DNA of 64,000 nucleotides from Alphaproteobacteria bacterium (GTDB lineage: Bacteria > Pseudomonadota > Alphaproteobacteria > UBA9219). The stretch covers positions 20,848 through 84,847 of the forward strand of contig JAFALY010000031.1 of NCBI GenBank assembly GCA_019233975.1. Reading direction: 5' to 3'. Position numbers and translations under genes: made by a program. Of the stretch, positions 47,902 through 55,164 are shown one piece after another (position 1 is the first letter of the stretch; every line of letters begins with the position of its first letter). Below the pieces are notes generated by a model. That model made no database searches. It saw only the letters and a list, made by a program, of their open reading frames with translations, and was not told where the DNA came from.

Positions 47902-48623
47902 CCCGCGGCCTGTTTGATAAACAAACTCTCACTCTCGCCCTGCACGGTAACCCTCCCTACTTTCTTCAACCCCGCCAATTGCGCCAGACGACACCCTTCG
48001 TCTGCAACCGCAATGGCCGCAATATTCGCCTGACGATAACGCCGCCCCTCTGCACGTAACGAATGCATCATTTTCTGCGCACACACTGTGTTGCGCAAGG
48101 GGGGCACAATACTGATGTTGAACACATAGGCGTGCTTTGGTGATTTCCCAATGCCGCCGCGTAACGGCAAAAATGTCCCGCGGTCGTCAATCTGCGCAGG
48201 ATCTTTACGCAACGCCTCGAACACAAAGCGCGCGATGGGATACCATGCCGTATATCCAACAGGCGTCACCTCGCCATTCGGCATGCAACACGTCCACAAT
48301 TTGAAATAGGGATAAGCGCTGCTCATAATATATTTCAGGCGCGCGACATCGGCACGATCCACCTTGCTCTCATAACTGGCCCAATCCGCCAAAAGAGTCG
48401 CCAGAAAAAAACGCCTCCATGCCGGTGACGCCTCGACGCCGTAGTCACTCGCAGGCACGGACTCCAGTACGCACGGGCTAAAACTGTCAATGACATCCTG
48501 CGTATACGAAGCGCCCTGCAATAGCGCTAATTTGTATTCCAGCCAGGCAGACAAGGCCTTATCCGACAGGGTTTGCGGATCAGTAAAGTTTTTCAGAAAA
48601 TTATCCAGCATTGGCTTATCCAT
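47898..48623 (-). CDS. Hypothetical protein, about 241 residues
   Basis: Soluble, mixed alpha/beta, without signal peptide or membrane segments; ATG at 48623 preferred, with GTG at 48641 and ATG at 48611 as alternatives. Features seen: many Trp and Tyr (A-W-L-E-Y, W-R-R-F-F-L-A-T-L-L-A-D-W), several Cys (W-T-C-C-M-P), and a C-terminal part with F-N-I-S-I-V-P-P and A-N-I-A-A-I-A-V-A-D-E-G-C-R-L-A-Q-L-A-G-L-K-K-V-G-R that resembles the end of a GNAT fold. I do not assign a function. It is the last chromosomal-looking gene before tRNA-Glu. Confidence 0.6.
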   Translation of the reverse strand: MDKPMLDNFLKNFTDPQTLSDKALSAWLEYKLALLQGASYTQDVIDSFSPCVLESVPASDYGVEASPAWRRFFLATLLADWASYESKVDRADVARLKYIMSSAYPYFKLWTCCMPNGEVTPVGYTAWYPIARFVFEALRKDPAQIDDRGTFLPLRGGIGKSPKHAYVFNISIVPPLRNTVCAQKMMHSLRAEGRRYRQANIAAIAVADEGCRLAQLAGLKKVGRVTVQGESESLFIKQAAG

Positions 48624-48888
48624 CCCGTCTATGTACGCCACCCAGATTCGTCAAATAACGTCACGCATGCTGGCGTAGTGGCAATACTCAAATTTCGCGC
48701 GTGATTAAAGTTAAAATAAAGCATTTACGGCACACCGGGGCTCTATCACCCTGAAAAAGCTGTGACAACCACGTCTTCTGGCCGCACCCCACCCTCCAAC
48801 CGCATGTATTATTCTGCTTGATTAATCCCTTCGGCTCGGCTAATCATCCCCCCTCTTGCGGCGGGGCTGCCCCGCTTGCAGACGGCTT
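48624..48888. other. Non-coding stretch left of tRNA-Glu
   Basis: No gene seen. It holds an AT-rich part near 48700-48725 and a perfect short hairpin (GCGGGG-CTG-CCCCGC, 48861-48875) 14 bases before the tRNA. The hairpin has no T tract, so it is not called a terminator. The promoter of the tRNA should lie here, but no convincing -35/-10 pair was found. Confidence 0.4.
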
Positions 48889-48964
48889 GTCCCCTTCGTC
48901 TAGAGGCCTAGGACATTACCCTTTCACGGTAGTAACACGGGTTCGAATCCCGTAGGGGACGCCA
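48889..48964 (+). tRNA. tRNA-Glu (anticodon TTC), integration site
   Basis: 76 bases with encoded CCA. Acceptor GTCCCCT pairs with AGGGGAC; anticodon loop CTTTCAC with anticodon TTC; T arm CGGG-TTCGAAT-CCCG. The 3' half of tRNA genes is the usual target of P4-type integrases, and such an integrase starts 163 bases downstream in the same orientation, so this tRNA most likely carries the left attachment site of the element that follows. The gene itself is intact. Confidence 0.95.
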
Positions 48965-49057
48965 AGTTTTGCTCCGGCGAGATTCTAAGAAATTCAAAAC
49001 CCCTTGAAAATGCTATAAAACAGCGCAATATGATGTTTATTGCCTTCCGCCGAGGCT

Positions 49058-49125
49058 CCACAGAATCCCAACTCTGTGGGGGCATCGGGTCGGGGCATTC
49101 AACGGATAACTTAGGATGCCCCCAC
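49058..49125 (+). promoter_or_regulatory. Two mutually exclusive hairpins in front of the integrase gene
   Basis: Hairpin 1: CCACAGA (49058-49064) with TCTGTGG (49073-49079). Hairpin 2: GTGGGGGCATC (49076-49086) with GATGCCCCCAC (49115-49125), 11 perfect pairs, ending one base before the integrase ATG and containing part of its AGGA ribosome site (49113-49116). The two share 49076-49079, so only one can form at a time. The layout resembles an RNA switch that hides or frees the ribosome site; alternatively the repeats are integrase or excisionase arm sites. Confidence 0.55.
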
Positions 49126-49126
49126 T

Positions 49127-50347
49127 ATGGCTCTTAGCGATGTAGCGTGCCGTAGCCTTAAACCCCGCGAAAAGCCTTATAAGAAGGGCGATCAAAACGG
49201 GCTGTATCTATTGGTCATGCCCAATGGCAGCAAGCTTTGGCGTTATAAATACCGTTATTTCGGGAAGGAAAAGCAGCTATCCCTCGGCCAATACCCCCTT
49301 GTCAGCCTCCTAGAAGCTCGCGAAGGCAGGGATAAAGCCCGCAAACTGCTCATCACTCATCAAGACCCTTCCCTCGTAAAACAGGAAGAAAAGCGGCAAG
49401 TCCAAGCCAGCATAGCCAACACATTTGAAGCCGTGGCACGGGAGTGGTTTGAGAAACACAAATCCAAGTGGAGTCCTCAACACGCGCAGACGGTTTGGAG
49501 GAGGCTTGAGCGTGATCTATTTCCTGAATTGGGCAATGTGCCCGTAAAAGAGATAAACACACCTCGTTTAGCTCAAGTCATCGAAAGCATAGAAAAGCGT
49601 GGGGCCTACGAGATGGCCCGACGTTCATTACAATATTGCCGCGCGATATTTGCCTACGCAAAACTAAAAGGAAAAATCCAAAACAATCCAGCCGATGTTA
49701 AGGCAAAAGATTTTCTTGCCCCTGCTCCGCGCGGAAATTTTGCAGCAATCGAGGTGAAAGATTTACCAGAATTTCTAAGCAAGCTTTATCGCAATGAAGC
49801 GCGGCTCTTTATTCCCACGCAACTTGCAATGGAAATGATGCTTCTAACCTTCGTGCGAACTAGTGAACTTATCAAGGCCAAATGGAGCGAAATTGATTTT
49901 GATAAGAAGCAATGGCTCATCCCTGCCGAGCGCATGAAAATGAAGCGCGATCATATCGTGCCACTATCAAGGCAGGTGATCGCAATACTTGAGAAAATGA
50001 AAAAATTCTCAGCGCGTTGGGAATACATCTTCCCAAGCCAACGCACACCACGAATGCATATGTCTAATGGCGCAATCCTAATGGGTTTAGATCGCATGGG
50101 ATATAGAGGTATTCATACAGGGCATGGTTTTCGTGCGCTTGCGATGACTACTATCATGGAAGAATTAGGTTATCCGTATGAAATACCCGATATGCAGCTT
50201 GCACATGCCAAAGAAGGTGATGTTCGTCGTGCTTATGATCGCACAAAGTTTCTAACGCAACGACAGAAGATGATGCAGGACTGGGCAGACTACATTGACA
50301 GTTTAGCTGGCCGCAGCGATGTAATTGTTGGCCGGGTTGAGGCGTAA
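49127..50347 (+). CDS. int: Tyrosine recombinase/integrase, P4 type with DUF4102 N-terminus
   Basis: 406 residues, the normal size. N-terminal arm-binding domain (L-K-P-R-E-K-P-Y-K-K-G-D-Q-N-G-L-Y-L-L-V) as in P4-like integrases, a SAM-like core-binding domain (about 100-185), and the catalytic domain with R244 in F-V-R-T-S-E-L, H333 and R336 in H-G-F-R-A, and nucleophile Y370 in A-Y-D-R. The usual L-G-H before the Tyr is L-A-H, with His kept. It catalyses integration into tRNA-Glu and, with an excisionase, excision. The next gene starts three bases after its stop. Confidence 0.95.
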   Translation: MALSDVACRSLKPREKPYKKGDQNGLYLLVMPNGSKLWRYKYRYFGKEKQLSLGQYPLVSLLEAREGRDKARKLLITHQDPSLVKQEEKRQVQASIANTFEAVAREWFEKHKSKWSPQHAQTVWRRLERDLFPELGNVPVKEINTPRLAQVIESIEKRGAYEMARRSLQYCRAIFAYAKLKGKIQNNPADVKAKDFLAPAPRGNFAAIEVKDLPEFLSKLYRNEARLFIPTQLAMEMMLLTFVRTSELIKAKWSEIDFDKKQWLIPAERMKMKRDHIVPLSRQVIAILEKMKKFSARWEYIFPSQRTPRMHMSNGAILMGLDRMGYRGIHTGHGFRALAMTTIMEELGYPYEIPDMQLAHAKEGDVRRAYDRTKFLTQRQKMMQDWADYIDSLAGRSDVIVGRVEA

Positions 50348-50350
50348 TCC

Positions 50351-51241
50351 ATGAACGAGACCCAAGATATAGCCTCCAATCAGTTTGCAATTATATCTGA
50401 TATTTCTCAGAAATATTTTGGGGGAATAAAAAATAAAAGCGGGTTCGAAGCATATAAATGCTTTAGAGACTTTTTAGTTGAATTAATTGGCGATCCTAAA
50501 AAGCTAGGTCTTTTCCATAGGGATCAATACCATTTCAATTTACTTGGCGACTTTCAATTTGTTGATCCAGCCTATGTTGACAACATCACCCTGTGCCTTT
50601 CAATTAAAATGAAGACACCCGACATTTACGAAGAGACGAAAAACATAATCGATAAATATGTTAGACCCAAACCGCAGAATGAAGGGTTTAATCACCTCTA
50701 CCAAGAATGCGGCGGGTTTCTCGCTCTTCTTTTGCAACATTATGAAGGCACATCTGCAAGACATGCCCTTCATGCAGCGAGGCAGCTTACCAAATATTCG
50801 GAAAGCACTATTGAGAAGTCCTATCGTAGAATGAAGCCTCTAGCTGAGCGCCTGCAAAATGAATTGCCCCCACCAATAGTTCTGGCCGCGCTTTATTGGA
50901 CACTGCACATCAAAGCGGTTGATCCGAATTCACTGGAGCCATTCACAAAAAAGAGTGATAGATCAAATTCCGCATTGCGAGAAACGATATCCGCATATTG
51001 GCGGTTTACTGAAAAAGTAGCGCGTCACTGTCATGCAAAAGTTTTGCGATACATAAAACAACGCCCGTTAAATGTTATTTCCATTTTAGCAACAGCGCTT
51101 AATGTGAACTTTCCACTGTCCGAAAAAGAAATGAACCAAACCAATGCATTCACTGTTCTTATCATTACAGTCGCCGCACTTTTGATTGATATTATGCCAG
51201 AAGAGTTGGAAGCGATTTCAAAGAACGCCAACAATGTGTGA
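50351..51241 (+). CDS. Hypothetical protein coupled to the integrase
   Basis: 296 residues, helical, AT-rich coding, no signal peptide. A moderately hydrophobic stretch near the C-terminus (A-F-T-V-L-I-I-T-V-A-A-L-L-I-D-I) could be one membrane or buried helix. No family recognised. It begins three bases after the integrase stop, so it is almost certainly co-expressed with it. Position suggests a role in element maintenance, regulation or defence, but nothing in the sequence decides this. Confidence 0.65.
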   Translation: MNETQDIASNQFAIISDISQKYFGGIKNKSGFEAYKCFRDFLVELIGDPKKLGLFHRDQYHFNLLGDFQFVDPAYVDNITLCLSIKMKTPDIYEETKNIIDKYVRPKPQNEGFNHLYQECGGFLALLLQHYEGTSARHALHAARQLTKYSESTIEKSYRRMKPLAERLQNELPPPIVLAALYWTLHIKAVDPNSLEPFTKKSDRSNSALRETISAYWRFTEKVARHCHAKVLRYIKQRPLNVISILATALNVNFPLSEKEMNQTNAFTVLIITVAALLIDIMPEELEAISKNANNV

Positions 51242-51246
51242 CCTAC

Positions 51247-51279
51247 TTATTCTCACATTAAGCAGGTTATTCTGACATT
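51247..51279. repeat. Direct repeat pair upstream of alpA
   Basis: TTATTCTCACATT (51247-51259) and TTATTCTGACATT (51267-51279) match at 12 of 13 positions with a 20-base period, about two helical turns, 69 bases before the AlpA start. Such phased repeats often bind a small DNA-binding protein; AlpA itself or the integrase are candidates. They could also be replication iterons, but only two copies are present. Confidence 0.55.
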
Positions 51280-51347
51280 GCCCAAAGTGCAGAACGCTCT
51301 AAGAAGTAATAGCCTCCCCTTATTGGTTATGCACAAGGAAGGACATC

Positions 51348-51593
51348 ATGCAGGTCGAAGAGTTAAGCCCCAAAGAACGCATCTTGCGCCTTGCAGATGT
51401 AAAAGCGCGCACGGGGTTAAGTCGTAGCACCATTTACTTAAATATACGCAAGGGCATTTTTCCACATCACATCAATTTAGGCTCGCGATGTGTAGGGTGG
51501 CTCGAAAGTGAAATTGATGCATGGATCATTTCGCGAACCCAGAAGAGCCGCGCCCAAGCAGAAAATATGAGGGAGTGCACATGCCCCTCATAA
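51348..51593 (+). CDS. AlpA family transcriptional regulator / excisionase
   Basis: 81 residues with a winged helix-turn-helix of the MerR/Xis type: R-I-L-R-L-A-D-V-K-A-R-T-G-L-S-R-S-T-I-Y, then G-x-F-P-H-H-I-N-L-G-S-R-C-V-G-W-L-E-S-E-I-D-A-W-I. A strong AAGGAAGGA site precedes the ATG. AlpA proteins act with P4-type integrases as activators or directionality factors for excision. Phased direct repeats lie just upstream. Confidence 0.9.
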   Translation: MQVEELSPKERILRLADVKARTGLSRSTIYLNIRKGIFPHHINLGSRCVGWLESEIDAWIISRTQKSRAQAENMRECTCPS

Positions 51594-51616
51594 TGACCCC
51601 ACCATAACAAGTTTTG

Positions 51617-51645
51617 CCTCTAGAGGGTTGACAGCACTCTAGAGG
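51617..51645. repeat. Pair of CTCTAGAG palindromes between alpA and the DUF736 gene
   Basis: CCTCTAGAGG (51617-51626) and ACTCTAGAGG (51636-51645) share the perfect palindrome CTCTAGAG; their centres are 19 bases apart. A TTGACA (51628-51633) sits between them, but no matching -10 box follows at 16-18 bases. The arrangement looks like a double operator; which protein binds is unknown. The remaining 140 bases before the DUF736 start show nothing else clear. Confidence 0.45.
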
Positions 51646-51788
51646 ATTTTGAGGGCAAACCCAGTGGTCGCTATTTCATCGTAGCGGCCATTGGGGGAGC
51701 TTTGCCTCGATTTGCCTTTAAAACAAATGCTGTCTCTGCGCGAAGCGCGCGGCGCACTTCGCCAAACCACAACGAGAAAGGAAATATC

Positions 51789-52142
51789 ATGTCTCAAATA
51801 GGCCAACTCCAACCAGTAACCATCAACGGGCAGGAAGAACTGCAAGGGGAGATTAGCACCTTGCAGATGCAACTTCCCATTCGCCTCATCCCAAACAGAA
51901 TGAAAAATTCCGATGCTGCGCCTGATTATGTCATTTGCTCGATTGGCAATAACGATCAGGACATACAGATAGGGGCGGCATGGAAGAAAACAAAAAGCAA
52001 GCCAGGCGGTGAGGTGTTTGAATTTCTGAGTGTCACAGTTGATGACCCAAGCCTTCCTACATCCCTTAACGTTGCCGCCTTTAAGAATAGTGCCGGAGGT
52101 TGGGATATTTCTTGGCGTCGTCGTCAGGATAAAAACAATTAA
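51789..52142 (+). CDS. DUF736 family protein
   Basis: 117 residues from the ATG at 51789, with GAGAAAGGAA upstream. Beta-rich: I-G-A-A-W-K-K-T-K-S-K-P-G-G-E-V-F-E-F-L-S-V-T-V-D-D-P-S and a C-terminal W-D-I-S-W-R-R-R. DUF736 proteins are small, uncharacterised and typical of alphaproteobacterial plasmids and integrative elements, often near replication or transfer genes. Here the N-terminal 45 residues do not match the usual short leader, so this may be a divergent member. The replication-like gene follows after a strong hairpin. Confidence 0.75.
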   Translation: MSQIGQLQPVTINGQEELQGEISTLQMQLPIRLIPNRMKNSDAAPDYVICSIGNNDQDIQIGAAWKKTKSKPGGEVFEFLSVTVDDPSLPTSLNVAAFKNSAGGWDISWRRRQDKNN

Positions 52143-52161
52143 GTGTGCTGCGTGAAGACCG

Positions 52162-52190
52162 GGGGCCCTGTTCTTGTAACACAGGGCCCC
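52162..52190 (+). promoter_or_regulatory. Perfect 10-bp hairpin before the replication-initiator-like gene
   Basis: GGGGCCCTGT (52162-52171) pairs without mismatch with ACAGGGCCCC (52181-52190) around the loop TCTTGTAAC. No T tract follows, so termination is unlikely to be intrinsic. It lies 24 bases before the Rep start. Candidates are a control hairpin on the rep mRNA or the nick-site hairpin of a rolling-circle origin. Confidence 0.5.
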
Positions 52191-52213
52191 AGAATTACAT
52201 GGAGTGTTTTACC

Positions 52214-53347
52214 ATGCAGATTGTCTATCAAAATTTTGATGGGTTAGAGATCGCCTTTAAAGGAGCTGTGGCTTATCGCATTCGCTGGGCACTTGCTCGC
52301 GCGAAGCAACAGGCCATAAAAATGCTATCACCTGTTTATTGTGAATTGGGCCCGAAAAAATTACCTGTGATGGTTCATGAAGCAGGGGCGCGTGGTGGCT
52401 ACACCTACCAATTTAGCACAGGGCTAGATGGTGAGATTTGGTTGGTCGCGGAAAAAGGCAATCCTGATCGCTGGAATATCCGTGTTAAGGTGCGGAGCTT
52501 ATGCTTGGCCCTAAACGGGTATGAAAAAACAAAGGAAAAAATTTTTAAAACTCTGGCGTATGATTTGTTGGTAAAAGGACCGAAGGATAATGAGTTTAAA
52601 CCTCTCGGCCATATTAGCCGCGCGGATTATTGCGTGGATTTCTTGATGACTGAAGAATTTATTCCGAATTACGCGAATTTTGTTTGTTGTGGCACGACCC
52701 AGAAAAAACAAATTGGGGATATTGCGTGTCATGAAGGTTCGAGGGGACGGAATATTGAAACGCTGACTGTCGGCAAAATGCCCAACCGGCAGATTTGCCT
52801 TTACAATAAAACTAGGGAAATTAAGGCCCGATCAAAAAGCTACTGGTTTAAATTATGGGGATTAAATGAACCGGATATTACAGGGCCCATTTGGCGTGTT
52901 GAAATACGTGCTGGAAAAAAGGAATTGAAGAAATGGCCTTTGCGTACATTTTCTGATTTTGAGAAAAAAATAGGCGATGTAATCCTCGATATTCTTAATT
53001 CCTATAAATACACTACGCCCAATTTCAGTGACACAAATCAGTCTCGTTGGCCGCTAGCAGAAATCTGGGAAAAAACTATTCAGGCCGTTGAAGGCAATTT
53101 ACTGAATTATATTTCCAAAGCCCCGCGCGGTGAAATTATGCAGGAAATTGCGGAACTGGCGCTTGATCGATATTACAAACATATTTGCGGCTTGGCTGTC
53201 AGTTACACGGCTGCTTCGGGAAAAAAGATTTCCGATATGTCTAAGATCATGGAATTTATTTCTGCGCAAATAGCTGAGGATATTCAAAATAATCCAGAAA
53301 AATTTGGACAGAAATATGAAAAGGCACAGTTTAAATACAAGAAATAA
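52214..53347 (+). CDS. Replication initiation-like protein (Rep_trans/RstA type)
   Basis: 377 residues from the ATG at 52214, with GGAG nine bases before; an upstream ATG at 52199 is possible. Motifs expected of rolling-circle initiators of the Rep_trans/phage RstA group are seen: S-R-A-D-Y-C-V-D-F near residue 145, I-C-L-Y-N-K-T-R-E-I near 200 and a W-R-V-E-I-R-A-G block near 230. The call rests on this motif order, not on an alignment. It would make the element able to replicate after excision, as in replicating integrative elements and satellites. The ATG follows a strong hairpin. Confidence 0.6.
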   Translation: MQIVYQNFDGLEIAFKGAVAYRIRWALARAKQQAIKMLSPVYCELGPKKLPVMVHEAGARGGYTYQFSTGLDGEIWLVAEKGNPDRWNIRVKVRSLCLALNGYEKTKEKIFKTLAYDLLVKGPKDNEFKPLGHISRADYCVDFLMTEEFIPNYANFVCCGTTQKKQIGDIACHEGSRGRNIETLTVGKMPNRQICLYNKTREIKARSKSYWFKLWGLNEPDITGPIWRVEIRAGKKELKKWPLRTFSDFEKKIGDVILDILNSYKYTTPNFSDTNQSRWPLAEIWEKTIQAVEGNLLNYISKAPRGEIMQEIAELALDRYYKHICGLAVSYTAASGKKISDMSKIMEFISAQIAEDIQNNPEKFGQKYEKAQFKYKK

Positions 53348-53381
53348 TATACTCCCAAAAGTAGTTATACACCTTGCATAC

Positions 53382-54359
53382 CTATGCGCGAACCAATCCG
53401 GGTTTAAGCCCCAACTTGTTTCGAAAATCTTCCGGTATGTCTGGCCAGTGTTCGATTAGGAGGTCAACAAGCTGCCTGCCGTTAATAAGGCCAATTCTCG
53501 GAAAACCCGCCTCAAGCGCGACATCGGTTGCTGCCTCTTGGAAGTCAGCGGTTGTAATGAACGCACCTTGCCCACCGAAGGGGATAGCTTGGCGAAGCTG
53601 GCGAACTGTCGAGGCAGACACCTTGGCTCCGAGTTTGTACCTCTTGGCTTGTACAAAGATTTTTATCTTGGCCAAATTCGATACGTCGAGTTCGCCCGTT
53701 GCATCTACGCCGCCATCGCCAGATTTGCCTGTAACCTGCGACCCTTCGAAGCCGAGCGCCGCGAGAAGATGTTTGGTTAGAAACTCGAACTCCTTATCGT
53801 TTAATTCGAGCACCTGTTCGAGCACAACGCGGTAAGGATCGTAGATGGTGTGGGCAACGGTGGGCGCGACAAGATCCTTCCGGCCAATGGCGGTAAGAAA
53901 CTCGTCTTTCTGCGAAACAGCAAAAACCGTAAGCGACGAACGCATGGTATTTTGGAACGGCACAGAAAAATCCGCGCGTTTAAGGCGTTCCTTCCCCCAT
54001 TCGACACGGCGGCGGTGCGGATAGGGGCAGGCTTCGTCGTTCGGCTGGTAATAATAAGAAGGATCTTCGGCAATTTTGCCGTAATGCAGCCATTCCGTAT
54101 CTTTGTCGGGCGTAATAACATAATCGCCAGCCTGCATTTCGCACAGGAAGCGGGCAATCTGTCCCACTTGTTGGCCAATAACAATGTTGCTGGTTTCTTC
54201 GGGGTTATCGGCGCGGTAAAGCGCATTAATCTGGTCGCGGTTATTTATACTCGATAAGTCGGTATCAGCAAGCCTCCAACCTATAGCCACATAGCCACCA
54301 TCGACAAATTGTTTTGCGTACGTTCCAAAATCCGCACGAACACACCAGACATTTCCCAT
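53382..54359 (-). CDS. Mrr-like type IV restriction endonuclease with N-terminal EVE/PUA-like domain
   Basis: 325 residues. The C-terminal domain (about 180-305) is Mrr_cat: F-E-F-L-T-K-H-L-L-A-A-L-G-F near 191, then catalytic D219 in G-D-G-G-V-D-A-T-G and Q237-A-K239 in F-V-Q-A-K-R-Y. The N-terminal 165 residues start W-C-V-R-A-D-F-G-T-Y and contain G-G-Y-V-A-I-G-W and A-G-D-Y-V-I-T-P-D, a pattern of EVE/PUA-like readers of modified bases fused to such nucleases. It probably cuts DNA carrying foreign modifications. It is the last gene of the leftward restriction operon, 19 bases after the HEPN gene, and is convergent with the rep gene. Confidence 0.85.
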   Translation of the reverse strand: MGNVWCVRADFGTYAKQFVDGGYVAIGWRLADTDLSSINNRDQINALYRADNPEETSNIVIGQQVGQIARFLCEMQAGDYVITPDKDTEWLHYGKIAEDPSYYYQPNDEACPYPHRRRVEWGKERLKRADFSVPFQNTMRSSLTVFAVSQKDEFLTAIGRKDLVAPTVAHTIYDPYRVVLEQVLELNDKEFEFLTKHLLAALGFEGSQVTGKSGDGGVDATGELDVSNLAKIKIFVQAKRYKLGAKVSASTVRQLRQAIPFGGQGAFITTADFQEAATDVALEAGFPRIGLINGRQLVDLLIEHWPDIPEDFRNKLGLKPGLVRA

Positions 54360-54378
54360 CTGTTCTCTCCCGTCGAGG

Positions 54379-55164
54379 TCAGTTAATGCAATCCAATAGC
54401 TTCTTGATTATGAAGTAGGCAGGCTCGTAACATGCACCATTATCTTTGGTGGGAGCAAGTTCTCCATGAAACAGCGTGCATCTCATCAAATATATAATCT
54501 CTAAAATTCCGGCGAAAAGGTCACTTTCGGTGCATTTAAACTGGTAAGATCCAATCGAAATTGGCGGAGAGTTTTCACCCAGCAGATTGAGTGTCACACG
54601 CGGATTGGCAGCTCTATACATATCGGCCAAGACATTCTTTCGGCTTTGACTAAGTCTTTCTATATAATGTGGATGTGTGGTCAGTTCAGTCATATCAAAA
54701 CGCTGTTGTGTTAATTCGAAGATCACTACGCCTTTTCGGTTCTTTACTCTCGATATGATGTCTTTCTGATTTGCCGCAGATCCAAAGACGATTTCAAAAT
54801 TGCAGCCATAATCATTCTTGGACACAGTCAGGGGTCTAACTTCTTTTATGAAAACTTCTCGAAAAGTTATACGGATTTGTCCACAGTACTGCTGTGTGCT
54901 TTCAAGCTTATTATGTAGGTTGGCAACATAGGACTTAAAAAGAGATGCTTCTTCGGTTGTATCTTGCAGCAGGGGGATTATTCTGTTTCTTATCAGATTT
55001 GGCTTCAATTTTATTTCATTTATAATTTGGCGGTCTGAGCCCTCTGGATATGCATTTCTATACCATGCGTTAAAAGCAAGCCAAGCAGTCACAAAATATC
55101 CTAGATAATCAATATCGGATAATTCGCGCCAACGGGTTGCGTGCTCGGTGTATAAACTAGGCAT
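54379..55164 (-). CDS. HEPN-motif protein inside the restriction operon
   Basis: 261 residues from the ATG at 55164 (GAGG five bases before). Mostly helical. The C-terminal part has Y-L-M-R-C-T-L-F-H-G-E, an R-x4-H motif (R228, H233) followed by D and a helix A-Y-F-I-I-K-K-L-L, which matches the R-N-x-L-F-H-G-x-x-x-x-x-D end of many HEPN RNases and abortive-infection proteins; the Asn after Arg is Cys here. The middle region is unrecognised. It overlaps hsdS by eight bases and so is co-translated with it. A toxin or effector role is inferred from motif and context. Confidence 0.6.
   Translation of the reverse strand: MPSLYTEHATRWRELSDIDYLGYFVTAWLAFNAWYRNAYPEGSDRQIINEIKLKPNLIRNRIIPLLQDTTEEASLFKSYVANLHNKLESTQQYCGQIRITFREVFIKEVRPLTVSKNDYGCNFEIVFGSAANQKDIISRVKNRKGVVIFELTQQRFDMTELTTHPHYIERLSQSRKNVLADMYRAANPRVTLNLLGENSPPISIGSYQFKCTESDLFAGILEIIYLMRCTLFHGELAPTKDNGACYEPAYFIIKKLLDCIN

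Noticed and set aside
51628..51650. TTGACA as a -35 box of a sigma-70 promoter
   Set aside because: Nothing like TATAAT occurs 16-18 bases downstream (sequence there is GAGGGC).
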